Shown here one piece after another: positions 1-8,980 of a stretch of DNA of 64,000 nt. Every line of letters begins with the position of its first letter. Position 1 is the stretch's first letter. Source of the DNA: Gordonibacter sp. 28C (lineage in GTDB: Bacteria; Actinomycetota; Coriobacteriia; Coriobacteriales; Eggerthellaceae). Where the stretch lies: NCBI RefSeq assembly GCF_003339845.1, contig NZ_PPTR01000005.1, positions 186,001 to 250,000 of the forward strand. The letters are read 5' to 3'. Below the pieces are notes generated by a model. That model was not told where the DNA came from and searched no databases. It saw nothing but the letters and a program-made list of their open reading frames with translations. The position numbers and the translations under genes were made by a program.

Positions 1-1368
1 TGGTGGGGCTCTCCCGCCATCGTGTACGTCGAGACTGCCGAGCAGTTCCAGATGAACAGCTACCCGACGACACCGGAAACCTACGCTGCGGCGCTCGGCA
101 CCGTGTCGCCCGAGCTGGCGCGCTCCCAGGGCAAGTCCCTCGAGGAGCTGCAAGCGGCTCTCGACGAGAAGCTCCAGAACATGCCCAAGTTCGACAAGAT
201 CCACATGCTGTGGTCCGAGAAGCCCTGCAATATGAACTGCTGGGACGGCGGCTTCAACTACCAGGACGCCATCCGCACCGACGAGGTCGAGTTCTTCGTG
301 ACCAACCATCAATGGCTTGAGAACGACTCGCTGTTCGCCGATCTGGTGCTGCCCGTTACGACCTGCGTCGAAGACAACGACGCCATGGGTGGCTCGATGG
401 TGGTCTCGGTGCGCCACGACTCCCTCACGCCTCCGGCTTGCGAGCGCGTCGGCGAATCGAAGTCCGACTTCGAAATCGCCTGCGAGCTTGGCGAGCGCTT
501 CGGCGTTCGCGAGCAGATCGACATGGGCATGACCCAGGACGAGTGGATCAAGTACGGCTTCGAGCAGTCACGCCTCGGCGAAGAGATCACCTGGGAAGAG
601 CTCAACGAAAAGCGGTTCTACATTCCGAAGCAGGACCCCGACCAAGATCAGGTGCTGCCCGGTATGCGCGGCTTCTACGAGGACCCGGAGAACTGGCCGC
701 TCGACACACCGTCCGGCAAGCTCGAGTTCTGGTCCGAGGCCCTGGCCGAGAACTTCCCCGACGACATGGAGCGCCAGCCCATGGCGAAGTGGGTCGTCGG
801 CGGCTCCAAGGAGGACGGCTGGTCCCATGACGAGACCCTATGGGGCGAGCGCTGCCACGACTACCCGCTGCTACTAGTGGCGAACCCCGCCCGCTTCCGC
901 GTGCACGTGCAGGGCGACGATATCAAGTGGTTCCGCGAGATCGAGACCGTGAAGGTAAAGGGCAAGGACGGCTACGACTACGAGCCTATATGGATCAACC
1001 CCGCCGACGCAGCTGCCCGCAGCATCGAGGCCGGCGACATCGTGAAGATCTACAACGAACGCGGCACTATCCTCACGGCCGCCTACCTCACCGAGCGCGT
1101 CATTCCGGGAGCGGTCATGATCCACAAGGGGTCGCGCGTCGATCCCATCGCCCCGCACTTGGATCGCGGCGGAGCGGCCAACCTTATCAGCCCGAACAAC
1201 CAGGTGTCCAAGCACTGCAAGGGCTTCGCGGTCTCGGGCTATCTGGTGGAAGCCGCCAAGGTCGAGGACGCCGAGATGGACCAGTGGAAGCAAGACTACC
1301 CCGACGCCTTCGCGCGCGACTACGATCCGGCGATCGGCATCAACTACAGCTCCTGGGTCGTGGAGTAG
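1..1368 (+). CDS. Molybdopterin-dependent oxidoreductase, catalytic subunit (C-terminal part, cut by window edge)
   Basis: The frame is open from base 1 and gives 455 residues; the N-terminus with any Tat signal, Fe-S motif and molybdenum ligand lies outside. Residues about 1-260 are the remainder of the central molybdopterin domain, including ENDSLFADLVLPVTTCVEDN. Residues about 280-455 form the C-terminal dinucleotide-binding domain of the DMSO-reductase superfamily (VANPARFRVHVQ, WINPADAAARSIEAGDIVKI). The next gene, 15 bases downstream, encodes an Fe-S subunit of the pyrogallol-transhydroxylase kind. That pairing, rather than the fragment itself, suggests a phenol/catechol dehydroxylase or transhydroxylase as known in Eggerthella and Gordonibacter. 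The superfamily is secure; the substrate is unknown. Confidence 0.85.
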   Translation, partial: WWGSPAIVYVETAEQFQMNSYPTTPETYAAALGTVSPELARSQGKSLEELQAALDEKLQNMPKFDKIHMLWSEKPCNMNCWDGGFNYQDAIRTDEVEFFVTNHQWLENDSLFADLVLPVTTCVEDNDAMGGSMVVSVRHDSLTPPACERVGESKSDFEIACELGERFGVREQIDMGMTQDEWIKYGFEQSRLGEEITWEELNEKRFYIPKQDPDQDQVLPGMRGFYEDPENWPLDTPSGKLEFWSEALAENFPDDMERQPMAKWVVGGSKEDGWSHDETLWGERCHDYPLLLVANPARFRVHVQGDDIKWFREIETVKVKGKDGYDYEPIWINPADAAARSIEAGDIVKIYNERGTILTAAYLTERVIPGAVMIHKGSRVDPIAPHLDRGGAANLISPNNQVSKHCKGFAVSGYLVEAAKVEDAEMDQWKQDYPDAFARDYDPAIGINYSSWVVE

Positions 1369-1383
1369 AAAGGGAGACTCATC

Positions 1384-2184
1384 ATGAAGGCTTTTCTCAT
1401 CGATTTGGATAAATGCGTGGGCTGCCACGACTGCCAGATAGGCTGCAAGGACGAGCACGTGGGCAACGACTGGTCACCCTACGCGAAGCCGCAGCCCGAA
1501 GTGGGGCAGTTCTGGCTCAAGGTGAACCAGTACGAGCGCGGCGCACGCCCGCATGTGAAGGTCACCTACATGCCCGTCATGTGCAACCACTGCGAGAACG
1601 CGCCGTGTATGGACGCCGCCAAGGACGGTGCGGTGTACCGCCGCGAGGACGGCCTCGTGCTCATCGACCCGGCGAAGGCGAAAGGCCAGAAGGCCATCGT
1701 GGACGCTTGCCCGTACCACGCCGTTTACTGGAACGAAGAGCTGCAGATCCCGCAGAAGTGCACGGGTTGCGCGCATCTGCTCGACGGGGGGCATCCCATC
1801 AGCGTGCCTCGCTGCGTGGACAACTGCCATGTGGACGTTATCACGTTCGGGGAGGAAGCGGACCTCGACCTCGAGGGCACCGAGGTGCTGCACCCCGAGT
1901 GGGGTACGAAGCCGCGCGTGTTCTATCGCGGCCTGCCCAAGAAGTTCATCGCTGGTACGGTGTACGACCCCGAAACCAAGGAGGTCGTCATCGGCGCAAC
2001 GGTTACGGCGACGGGCGAAGGGGGAACCTTCACCGCCGAAACCGACGACTGGGGCGATTTCTGGCTGCGAGGCCTGCCGAATGCCGACTGGACGCTGACT
2101 ATCGAGGCCGGCGGCAAGAAGAAGGTGCTTGAGGTGAGCACAACCGAGAAGGACCTGGGCCTGGGCGACGTAGCCCTGGCGTAA
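1384..2184 (+). CDS. 4Fe-4S ferredoxin-type subunit with C-terminal transthyretin/Cna-like domain
   Basis: This is the electron-transfer partner of the upstream molybdoenzyme. It has 266 residues and starts at ATG after a GGGAG ribosome site. Cysteine motifs for several [4Fe-4S] clusters run through residues 10-160: CVGCHDCQIGCKDEH, CNHCENAPC, CPYH, CTGCAHLL and CVDNCHVD. Residues about 185-266 (from AGTVYDPETKEVVIGATVTA) look like a carboxypeptidase-regulatory / Cna-B beta-sandwich. A ferredoxin body followed by such a sandwich at about 270 residues is the arrangement of the pyrogallol-phloroglucinol transhydroxylase small subunit. No signal peptide or membrane segment is visible. It is surely in one operon with the upstream gene. 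Confidence 0.88.
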   Translation: MKAFLIDLDKCVGCHDCQIGCKDEHVGNDWSPYAKPQPEVGQFWLKVNQYERGARPHVKVTYMPVMCNHCENAPCMDAAKDGAVYRREDGLVLIDPAKAKGQKAIVDACPYHAVYWNEELQIPQKCTGCAHLLDGGHPISVPRCVDNCHVDVITFGEEADLDLEGTEVLHPEWGTKPRVFYRGLPKKFIAGTVYDPETKEVVIGATVTATGEGGTFTAETDDWGDFWLRGLPNADWTLTIEAGGKKKVLEVSTTEKDLGLGDVALA

Positions 2185-2189
2185 AGATG

Positions 2190-2225
2190 CTGTTCGGGCG
2201 GCTTCGAAAGGAGCCGCCCGAACAG
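2190..2225 (+). terminator. Perfect 14-bp hairpin after the Fe-S subunit gene
   Basis: CTGTTCGGGCGGCT (2190-2203) pairs perfectly with AGCCGCCCGAACAG (2212-2225) around an 8-base loop. There is no following T-run, so it may be a weak terminator or an mRNA 3'-end stabiliser that lowers expression of the downstream genes relative to the enzyme. Confidence 0.6.
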
Positions 2226-2318
2226 GAAACTAGAGGCGCCCGAACGGCAGGCGAATGCGCGGTTGCGGGCGGGTAGAGGCAGGAGCGAACCATGTGTTTC
2301 AGACCAGCTGAGGTATCG

Positions 2319-2510
2319 ATGAAAAAATGCCCTCAATGCGGCAAGGTCAACAAGCCCATAGCGACAACGTGCGAAGCGTGTGGAGCCGAATTAGACAATG
2401 CGGTCAAGGACTTCGACGCCGACCAGGCGAACCTTGATTCGGCGATGAAAATCCCGAACGCCCCCAAAGCCCCTGCCGCCCCCAAGGCTCCGGGGGCGCC
2501 CCGCCCGTAA
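2319..2510 (+). CDS. Small zinc-ribbon protein with Ala/Pro-rich tail
   Basis: This 63-residue protein has a single zinc ribbon at residues 4-26 (CPQCG ... CEACG). A short acidic stretch follows, then a low-complexity tail of Ala-Pro-Lys units. An upstream in-frame ATG at 2292 has its own good AGGAG site and would add nine residues. ATG 2319 was chosen because the ribbon cysteines then follow the start directly, as in many such mini-proteins. It lies between the molybdoenzyme pair and the VOC gene. Function is unknown; a metal-cofactor or protein-contact role for the neighbouring enzyme is only a guess. Confidence 0.65.
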   Translation: MKKCPQCGKVNKPIATTCEACGAELDNAVKDFDADQANLDSAMKIPNAPKAPAAPKAPGAPRP

Positions 2511-2595
2511 CAACGACGCCGAGACGACAGAGACGTATCAACAACAACAAATCGAGTTAGCTTCTACGGACTAATTTGCGAACGGAGGCTCCGTC

Positions 2596-3114
2596 ATGTA
2601 CGAGAGGCTTTTGAACAAGTACGCCATAAACCAGTTGGGTTACGTGGTGGACGACCTTGAAAAGGCGGCCCTTTCCCATTCAAGGCTCTTCGGGTCAGGG
2701 CCGTTCGTCCACTTCTCCGCCCCGGAGCCCGAGAGCACGATATTCCGAGGCGAGGAGGTAAAGAACACCGTGGACGTGGCCTACGGCATGTACGGCAACT
2801 TGCAGATCGAGCTCATCAAGCCCACGAGCACCGACCCCACCCCCTACAACGTGCCGGGGCGGTTGGGTTTCAACCACTTTTCGGTGTGGGTCGACGATTT
2901 CGAAGGCGCCGTCAAAGACTTCGAAGAAGCAGGATTCGAGGTTGCCATGCTCATGAAGTCGAGCGGGGGATTGACGGTCGCTTACGTCGACTGCCTTGAC
3001 CTGTGGGGGCATTACGTCGAGATACACAATCCCCAGCCGTACCTGGTCGACATGTGCAGGAAGCTTGCTGAAGGGTGGGACGGGTCGGACCCGTTCCGCA
3101 AAATGGGCACGTGA
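2596..3114 (+). CDS. VOC (glyoxalase/dioxygenase-fold) family protein
   Basis: A 172-residue protein with a good GGAGG-type site before ATG 2596. It reads as two vicinal-oxygen-chelate half modules: residues 12-80 (INQLGYVVDDLEKAALSHS ... LQIELIKP) and 92-155 (GFNHFSVWVDDFEGAVKDF ... GHYVEIHNP). Candidate metal ligands are the histidine of FNHFSVWV and the glutamates of QIELI and YVEIHN. The family includes methylmalonyl-CoA epimerase, glyoxalase I, extradiol dioxygenases and proteins that act on polyketide or steroid-like rings. In this operon it most likely acts on the imported substrate or an unstable intermediate. The exact reaction cannot be read from the sequence. Confidence 0.75.
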   Translation: MYERLLNKYAINQLGYVVDDLEKAALSHSRLFGSGPFVHFSAPEPESTIFRGEEVKNTVDVAYGMYGNLQIELIKPTSTDPTPYNVPGRLGFNHFSVWVDDFEGAVKDFEEAGFEVAMLMKSSGGLTVAYVDCLDLWGHYVEIHNPQPYLVDMCRKLAEGWDGSDPFRKMGT

Positions 3115-3174
3115 CGTGCTTCGGGGCATCTCTGGATCCCCGGGCCTGTTAATCCAAAACCTTAAGGAGGGGTA

Positions 3175-4638
3175 ATGGATATGACAGATACCAAGAAAAC
3201 GGAAGTGCAGCAGGGAGAAGAGGGGAAAGCGGGCAACCCGTTCTTTATGGCGCCGAAGAGAAAGAAGATGTTGACGCTCGTCGGCATTTACATCTGCCTC
3301 GTCGGCTGCATCTTCCAGTCATCCACGGCATCGACGCTTTTGCCGATGGCGGCCACAGAGATCGGCGGTCTCGATTACTATTCGCTGGCAAACACGCTCT
3401 CGGGCGCCGTCGGCGTTATCGCCATGCCGCTTTGGGGGCTTTTCGGCGCAAAGAACCCCGCTGTCAAAAAGCCTTTGTTCGTCGTTTCGATGGCATGCGG
3501 CCTTGTCTGCCTGATCGGCCGCGCGGTCGCGGGGGACATGACGTTCATGATCGCCGTGTCGCTTTTCTGGGGTCTTCCCAGCGCCGGCCTTTACGTCATT
3601 GGCTATTCCATGATGCGCGATATGTACGATTCGAAGACGGCCGGCACGTATTTGGGCATTTGCGCGACCATGCAGTCCGTCGGTATGCTCGCCGGACCCG
3701 TGGTCGGAGGCTTGGTCATGGACTTCGCAAGCTGGCGCGCCGCTTGCGTGCTGATCGCGGTTATCATCGCCCTGGGCACCGTCATGGTTTTCCTCGGCGT
3801 CGGCGCAACGAAGCAGGAGGCCGCCGGCATGGCTACCGCCACGGGCAAGTTCGACGCAACCGGCTCGCTCGCCATCGTCGTGTGCCTCGGCTGCCTCATC
3901 TGCGGGCTTTCTTTGGGAACGAGCTTCCTACCGTTCGGCGGCATGTCCAGCAATATTGTTTTCATCTTGGCCGGTGTCGCGCTCGTTGCGCTCGTTGCCA
4001 TAGTAGCCAAGAAGAAGGATTCCGCCGTCGTTCCGCTCAGCGCGCTCAAGAACCGCAACACGCTGCTCTTCACAGCGGGGAGTTTCTTCAGCATGTTTTC
4101 CAACATGGCCATATTCTTCTTCATTCCCATGTACGCCATCAGCGCGATGGGCTTGTCTGCCACCGAGGCCGGATTGACCACGTCGATGCTCTCCATCGTC
4201 GGGTTGTTCATGGGGCCCATACTGGGCCGCATGATCGGCAAGGCCGGCAACGCACGCGGCGTTCTTGCGGTCGGCAGCCTGCTTCGCATCCTGATCGCGC
4301 TCGTGCTCATGTTCTTCTTGGCGCCCGACCTGAACATCTTCGTCTTGTACGTGATCCTGTTTGTCGGCGGATTTTATAACGTCACCTTCGGCGTCGTGTT
4401 CTCCGCTGGTCCGCAGATTCAGCTGCCTGCCAAGATCCGCGTGCAGGGCAACTCCGTAATCCAGCTCGGCCAGAACTTCGGCGGTTCCGTCGGCACGGCT
4501 ATCTACACGATCATCCTCGCAAGCTTCGGCGTCGTGGCCGGCATGCCGATCGCGTTGACGATCTCCGCCGTTGCGGCAGGCGTTGCGCTCGTGTGCTCGC
4601 TGTTCCTAAAGAAGCTCGAAGGCCAAGAGCAAGGCTGA
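3175..4638 (+). CDS. MFS transporter (first paralogue)
   Basis: A 487-residue integral membrane protein of the major facilitator superfamily, with an approximately 30-residue charged cytosolic N-terminus followed by 12-14 hydrophobic segments. The start at ATG 3175 follows AAGGAGGGG. The first helix contains LVGIYICLVGCIFQSSTAST, and family-type loop motifs include GRMIGKAGNARGVL near residue 350. It is strongly similar along its whole length to the second MFS gene at 11460-12896; both have EIGGLDYYSLA and MPLWG in the same places. Its position between the catabolic enzymes suggests import of their substrate or export of the product. Confidence 0.88.
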   Translation: MDMTDTKKTEVQQGEEGKAGNPFFMAPKRKKMLTLVGIYICLVGCIFQSSTASTLLPMAATEIGGLDYYSLANTLSGAVGVIAMPLWGLFGAKNPAVKKPLFVVSMACGLVCLIGRAVAGDMTFMIAVSLFWGLPSAGLYVIGYSMMRDMYDSKTAGTYLGICATMQSVGMLAGPVVGGLVMDFASWRAACVLIAVIIALGTVMVFLGVGATKQEAAGMATATGKFDATGSLAIVVCLGCLICGLSLGTSFLPFGGMSSNIVFILAGVALVALVAIVAKKKDSAVVPLSALKNRNTLLFTAGSFFSMFSNMAIFFFIPMYAISAMGLSATEAGLTTSMLSIVGLFMGPILGRMIGKAGNARGVLAVGSLLRILIALVLMFFLAPDLNIFVLYVILFVGGFYNVTFGVVFSAGPQIQLPAKIRVQGNSVIQLGQNFGGSVGTAIYTIILASFGVVAGMPIALTISAVAAGVALVCSLFLKKLEGQEQG

Positions 4639-4743
4639 CGGGCTGGTATGCGGATGCGGCCTCCCGCGTCCGCTACGAACCTTCGTTTCGCATGGATACC
4701 ATGCGAGAAGCAAGACAGGACGTTTTCTGAAAGGAGTACCACC

Positions 4744-5772
4744 ATGGATGGCTCAATGAAGCAACTGATCTTCAAGACCAAAGGCGAAGTGGAATTGACC
4801 GAAGTCCCCATTCCCTCATACGGGGACGACGGCGTGCTGATCAAGGTCGCCTACGCCGGCATATGCGGCTCGGACGTGCACGGATTCACCAAGGGCGGCA
4901 GGTATGGCGGCATTGGAGACGGTTCGAAGTTCGGGCACGAGTTCGTCGGCACCATCGTCGAGGTCGGGGCGAAGGTGAAGGAGCTGGCCGTGGGGGACCG
5001 GGTGTGGATCGACCCCACCTTCAGCAACACGGACCCGCGCTTCTGTTGCATGGCGGGCGGTTTCGGCGAGTACTGCGGCACTTACAAAGCGATCAAGGAC
5101 GAGACGGTCTTCGTCATCCCCGATAACGTGCCGCTTCGCAGCGCCGCCCTCATCGAGCCGTTCGGCGTCGCCGTGCACACGAAGAACCGCGGCGGCGTGC
5201 AGGCGACGGACAACGTGCTCATGTGGGGCGCGGGACCGATCGGCCTCATGGGATGGGCGGCCATGCGGCACCAGGGCGTCGAGAACATCTTCATAGCCGA
5301 GCAGATGCCCGAGCGCATCGAGTTCGCACGCAACCTGGGGGCCGATGTCTTCGACAACACCGAGAAGAGCGCCATCGAGTACGCCGGCGAGAAATTCGGC
5401 ATCGCCAGCATCAACTCCTACGAGCGCGCCAACGTCGACCGATACCTTGACTACGTCGGCCTCGGGGCTCTCATCAACGAGTACATGGAGAACGGCCGCT
5501 GCAACTCGACGTTCGCGACGCTCGGCCTTGACTCGCGCCCGATCACCATCAACCCTGCCGAGTTCATGAGCAAGCAGTTCACGGTGACGGGCTCACGCGC
5601 CTATGCGCCAGAGGACATCAAGGAAGTCATCGAGGTGCTCCAGGACGGGGCCGTCGACATCGCGTCGATCATAACGTCGGAGTTCACGCTCGACCAGGCG
5701 ATGGAGGCCTTCGAGACCGCTTGCGACAAGAACAAGGGCATGAAGGTCATTTTTAGGATGAACGGCGAGTAG
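4744..5772 (+). CDS. Zinc-type (MDR family) NAD-dependent alcohol dehydrogenase
   Basis: A 342-residue medium-chain dehydrogenase. Catalytic zinc ligands are visible as Cys41 (GICGSDVHG) and His65-Glu66 (FGHEFVG), with Glu138 in ALIEPFGVA. The Rossmann fingerprint GAGPIG is near residue 163, and the acidic end of the next strand (FIAEQ) favours NAD over NADP. The four-cysteine structural-zinc lobe usual in sorbitol and threonine dehydrogenases is missing; around residues 98-111 only a CC pair and one more cysteine remain. The start at ATG 4744 follows AAAGGAG. It probably oxidises a secondary alcohol on the pathway substrate; the substrate is unknown. Confidence 0.82.
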   Translation: MDGSMKQLIFKTKGEVELTEVPIPSYGDDGVLIKVAYAGICGSDVHGFTKGGRYGGIGDGSKFGHEFVGTIVEVGAKVKELAVGDRVWIDPTFSNTDPRFCCMAGGFGEYCGTYKAIKDETVFVIPDNVPLRSAALIEPFGVAVHTKNRGGVQATDNVLMWGAGPIGLMGWAAMRHQGVENIFIAEQMPERIEFARNLGADVFDNTEKSAIEYAGEKFGIASINSYERANVDRYLDYVGLGALINEYMENGRCNSTFATLGLDSRPITINPAEFMSKQFTVTGSRAYAPEDIKEVIEVLQDGAVDIASIITSEFTLDQAMEAFETACDKNKGMKVIFRMNGE

Positions 5773-5782
5773 CCGTTAAAGC

Positions 5783-5839
5783 GATCCGGCAGCTTCCTCG
5801 GCAGCAAGGGGAGATCACTCGCTGAGGGGATGCCGGATC
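5783..5839 (+). other. Long inverted repeat between the alcohol dehydrogenase and SDR genes
   Basis: GATCCGGCA (5783-5791) pairs with TGCCGGATC (5831-5839), enclosing a smaller inner pairing (CCTC..CAGC with GCTGAGG). It lies directly before the SDR ribosome site. It could be an mRNA processing or translational control structure; no known riboswitch class is recognised. Confidence 0.4.
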
Positions 5840-5857
5840 ATCGAGAAAGGAAGAGAA

Positions 5858-6694
5858 ATGGCACTGATAGGGAAACTCCAAATCGTAACCGGCGGCACCT
5901 CCGGCATGGGCCTCGCAAATGCGATAGGACTTGGCGCCTACGGTCCCGTGCTCGTCGGCGGGCGTAGCGAGAAGCGCCTGGAAGGCGCCCTTGAGCAGTT
6001 GAAGGCGGCGGGCGTCGAGGCTTACGGCAAGACCTGCGACGTCTCCGATGCGGGCTCGGTCGAGGAATTCGCCCAGTACGCCCGAACCATCGGCGATATC
6101 GGCAGCGTCGTCAATGCGGCGGGCGTCGATTGGGAGGGCGTCACTCCCGATATGATCATCGACGTCAACATGAAGGGCGTCGTCAACACCACGGAGACCT
6201 TCTTTCCTTATCTTGACGAAGGCGTCATGGTCCATTACTCCTCCATCACGGGCTATTTCTACACTCCCTTCGCTGAAGACCTTGCCGTCTGGAACGATCC
6301 GACCGCCGAGGATTTCAGGGAGAGGTGGAAGGCAGCGGTGGCTGCCGGAAAGCATCCGAAGCCGAGCTTCCTCGACGACGGCTACACGTACTATGCCGGA
6401 TCTAAGCGTTTCGTCATGTACTACACCATGGCCAACACGGTTCGTTTCGGCAAGAAGGGGGCTCGCATTTTCTCCATCGCCCCGGGTTCCTTCGACACCC
6501 CGATGCTGCAAGGCGGCAGCACCGACAAGGCGAGCATCGCCGAGGGGACCGCGTTCAAGCGTTTCGGCACGCCCGAGGAGATGGCGGACCTCGTCGTGAA
6601 GCTCATGGGCCCCGGCCACGATTACCTGACGGGGTGCGACATCATCATGGACGGCGGAAAGTACGCCATGTCCGTCGTCAAGCAGCTCGATTAA
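5858..6694 (+). CDS. Short-chain dehydrogenase/reductase, NADP-type, with long insertion before the active-site Tyr
   Basis: A 278-residue Rossmann enzyme. The cofactor motif is TGGTSGMG at residues 11-18, and the NAAG motif is at about 86-89. The catalytic serine is 128 or 129 (HYSSI), and Tyr179 and Lys183 lie in YAGSK. Arg36 (VGGRS) after the second strand suggests NADP(H). The stretch between Ser and Tyr is about 50 residues instead of the usual dozen. A similar insertion occurs in the carbonyl reductase / 3-alpha-hydroxysteroid dehydrogenase branch. The start follows GAAAGGAAGAG. Together with the NAD-type SDR at 10565 it may form an oxidise-then-reduce pair. Confidence 0.82.
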   Translation: MALIGKLQIVTGGTSGMGLANAIGLGAYGPVLVGGRSEKRLEGALEQLKAAGVEAYGKTCDVSDAGSVEEFAQYARTIGDIGSVVNAAGVDWEGVTPDMIIDVNMKGVVNTTETFFPYLDEGVMVHYSSITGYFYTPFAEDLAVWNDPTAEDFRERWKAAVAAGKHPKPSFLDDGYTYYAGSKRFVMYYTMANTVRFGKKGARIFSIAPGSFDTPMLQGGSTDKASIAEGTAFKRFGTPEEMADLVVKLMGPGHDYLTGCDIIMDGGKYAMSVVKQLD

Positions 6695-6701
6695 GCGAAC
6701 C

Positions 6702-6728
6702 GGCTCCGTCCCTTCAAGGGGCGGAGCC
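6702..6728 (+). terminator. Stable hairpin after the first SDR gene
   Basis: GGCTCCGTCCC (6702-6712) and GGGGCGGAGCC (6718-6728) form an 11-bp stem with one G-T wobble and a 5-base loop; it is followed only by TT. It is probably a partial terminator or stabiliser within the operon. Confidence 0.5.
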
Positions 6729-6787
6729 TTCCCCAAGAAGCAAAAATCCTTCTGCGGCGGGCGTCCACGGAAGGGGAAGGGGCCGCA

Positions 6788-7270
6788 ATGCGCGATCAGA
6801 ATTTGTTTGCAGTGTTCATAGAGCCCCTCTCGGAGCCGGGTCTGGAAAGCCTGCGGAACCTCGATGGATCCGATGTGCTGGTGGTCGGCGCCGTCGGAAG
6901 GGGAGGGGACGATCGAGACATGGGGATCGTGGCGGGTATAGGCCCAACGGGGTTTCCCGTCGAGGACGAATCGAAGTTCGCCGACGTGCTCGGCCATGTG
7001 GGTGCAGACGTGCTCGTGGACTGCGCAGGCGATCTTCGGCGAACGGCATCGTTGCTGAAATCGGGCTTACGTCTGGGTGTCCCCGCACTCGTTTGGGTGC
7101 CGCCCTGCGGCTTCGAGAGCAACGACTTTGTGGAGCTGGGCGAGCTCGACGAAGCGGCTTTGGAAGGAGGGGCGCCGGTCGCGTTCTTCGAAGACCCAAA
7201 GGATATCCAGACCGGCATCTCGGTCGCGCTGGCAGGACCATCCGGCATCGTTCCCTTCCAGCTCTATTAG
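6788..7270 (+). CDS. Hypothetical protein with a DapB-N-like nucleotide-binding look
   Basis: I do not recognise this 160-residue protein with confidence. It follows a GGAAGGGGAAGGGG stretch that can serve as ribosome site, and it lies between the NADP-type SDR and pntA. Alternating strands and helices, and the segment GADVLVDCAGDLRRTASLLK followed by VPALVWVPPCG, resemble the N-terminal half of dihydrodipicolinate-reductase-fold proteins (compare DVLVDFTQPSVVAGNL of the true DapB at 22286). It lacks an obvious GxGxxG loop and the C-terminal catalytic half. No signal peptide or membrane segment is seen. Codon use is like its neighbours, so I regard it as a real gene of unknown role in this operon. 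Confidence 0.6.
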   Translation: MRDQNLFAVFIEPLSEPGLESLRNLDGSDVLVVGAVGRGGDDRDMGIVAGIGPTGFPVEDESKFADVLGHVGADVLVDCAGDLRRTASLLKSGLRLGVPALVWVPPCGFESNDFVELGELDEAALEGGAPVAFFEDPKDIQTGISVALAGPSGIVPFQLY

Positions 7271-7444
7271 CGTACCTGGGTCTCTCGAACAATCAGGCAA
7301 ACAACCGCTTCCCTTGCCGATAGGGTTGTCGGCTTGGCTTGAACCACGTGATGGATCGCCTGTGGTACGAGGGCCGTCGACGCGGACGAACATGCACGCC
7401 CTGCGGATTTCGCACGCAGGCTGAAGAAAAGGAGGAGGATGATT

Positions 7445-8980
7445 ATGCGTATCGGTATACCGAAAGAGCCTTTCGAAGGGCAAACCTTGGTCGCCGCGTC
7501 ACCCGACACCGTCGCCAAGCTCATCAAGCTGGGCTACGAGATCGCCGTCGAAGAGGGCGCGGGGGCCCGTGCCGGCTACTTCGACGACCAATACCTCGCG
7601 GCGGGCGCCGAGATCGTCGGGAAAGAAGAGGCGTGGGGCAGCGATATCGTGACGTGCCTGGACACGCCGCCCGCTGAGGAGCTCTCATTGGTCAAGAAAG
7701 GGGCGACACTTCTCGCACGCATGAATCCGGGTGCCAGCCCAGAGCTTATCGGAAGGCTCGCCGTCAAAAACGTCACCGCGCTGGCTCTCGACATGGTGCC
7801 ACGCCTCTCGCGCGCCCAATCGCTCGACGTGCGTTCCTCGATGATGAACGTGGCGGGCAACCGCGCTGTCATCGAGGCGGCCAACCGATTCGGTCGCCTG
7901 TTCGCCGGCCAGGTGACGGCAGCCGGCAAGGTGCCGCCTGCCAAGGTCTACGTCATCGGCGTGGGCGTCGCAGGTTTGGCAGCTATCGGAGCCGCAGGCT
8001 CCATGGGGGCAGAAGTGTCCGCCACCGATGTGCGGGCCGAGGTTGCCGACCAGGTCGAGTCCCTCGGCGGCACCTTCGTAGAGATCCCCGTCAGGCAGGA
8101 ATCCTCGGACGGCTACGCCAAGGAGCTTGCAGAAGAACAGCAGAAGGCGGTTCTCGAGGTCTACAAAGAGCAGGCAGCCAAAAGCGACATCGTCATCACG
8201 ACCGCCCAGGTTCCTGGACGCCCGGCCCCGCTCTTGCTCACCGCCCAGGCGGTCGCCGGCATGAGGCCCGGCTCCGTCATCGTGGACATGGGCGCATCCG
8301 GGCTGGGAAGCAACTGCGAGCTCACCCGGCCTGGCGAGGCCTACACGACCGAGAACGGGGTCACGATCATCGGCTACGGCGATCTGCCGAGCCGGCTTCC
8401 GGGACAGTCCTCACAGCTTTTCGGGCAGAACGTCGTGAACCTGTTCAAGCTCGCCACACCCAAAAAGGACGGCGTCCCCATATGGGACGCGGAGGACGAG
8501 GTCATCCGGGGCATGCTGGTGACCGTCGAAGGCAAAGTCATGTGGCCGCCGCCTCCAGCTAAGGTGTCTGCCGCTCAGCAGCCTGCCCAGGCGGCGCCCG
8601 CCGACGAGGCGCCTGAAGCGGCCGAGGCGCCCGCCTGGAAGAAATGGTGGTGGAAGGTGGCGCTGGGGGTGCTGGGCGTGGCGCTCGTCCTGACGGCCCC
8701 TACCGAGATGGCTGGGCACTTCATCGTGTTCGAGCTGGCGGTCGTCGTGGGATTCTATGTCATCACGAGCGTGACCCACACGCTCCACACGCCGCTCATG
8801 TCGGTGACGAACGCCATTTCGGGAATCATCGTCGTGGGAGCCATCCTGCTCGCAGGGTCGAGCAACCCCATCGTGGCCGCCCTATCCTTCGTTGCCATGG
8901 TCATCGCAAGCATCAACGTGTTCGGTGGCTTCCTGATCACCAACCGCATGCTCAAGATGTTCGAGAGGAGCTCTGAATAA
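7445..8980 (+). CDS. pntA: Proton-translocating NAD(P)+ transhydrogenase, alpha subunit
   Basis: A 511-residue protein that couples hydride transfer between NAD(H) and NADP(H) to the membrane potential. Residues 1-370 are the soluble NAD(H)-binding domain I, with [13 protein letters not shown] at the start, [11 protein letters not shown] and the [20 protein letters not shown] fingerprint. An Ala/Pro-rich linker follows. Residues about 400-511 carry the hydrophobic segments of the membrane domain, so this is the full-length alpha type and not the split PntAA/PntAB type. The strong GGAGGAGG site at 7431-7438 is six bases before ATG 7445 and touches the in-frame ATG 7439, which decides the start. 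pntB overlaps its stop by one base. Confidence 0.95.
   Translation: MRIGIPKEPFEGQTLVAASPDTVAKLIKLGYEIAVEEGAGARAGYFDDQYLAAGAEIVGKEEAWGSDIVTCLDTPPAEELSLVKKGATLLARMNPGASPELIGRLAVKNVTALALDMVPRLSRAQSLDVRSSMMNVAGNRAVIEAANRFGRLFAGQVTAAGKVPPAKVYVIGVGVAGLAAIGAAGSMGAEVSATDVRAEVADQVESLGGTFVEIPVRQESSDGYAKELAEEQQKAVLEVYKEQAAKSDIVITTAQVPGRPAPLLLTAQAVAGMRPGSVIVDMGASGLGSNCELTRPGEAYTTENGVTIIGYGDLPSRLPGQSSQLFGQNVVNLFKLATPKKDGVPIWDAEDEVIRGMLVTVEGKVMWPPPPAKVSAAQQPAQAAPADEAPEAAEAPAWKKWWWKVALGVLGVALVLTAPTEMAGHFIVFELAVVVGFYVITSVTHTLHTPLMSVTNAISGIIVVGAILLAGSSNPIVAALSFVAMVIASINVFGGFLITNRMLKMFERSSE

Noticed and set aside
7439-7444. ATG 7439 as the start of pntA
   Set aside because: The GGAGGAGG ribosome site touches it directly; ATG 7445 has proper spacing and gives the family N-terminus.
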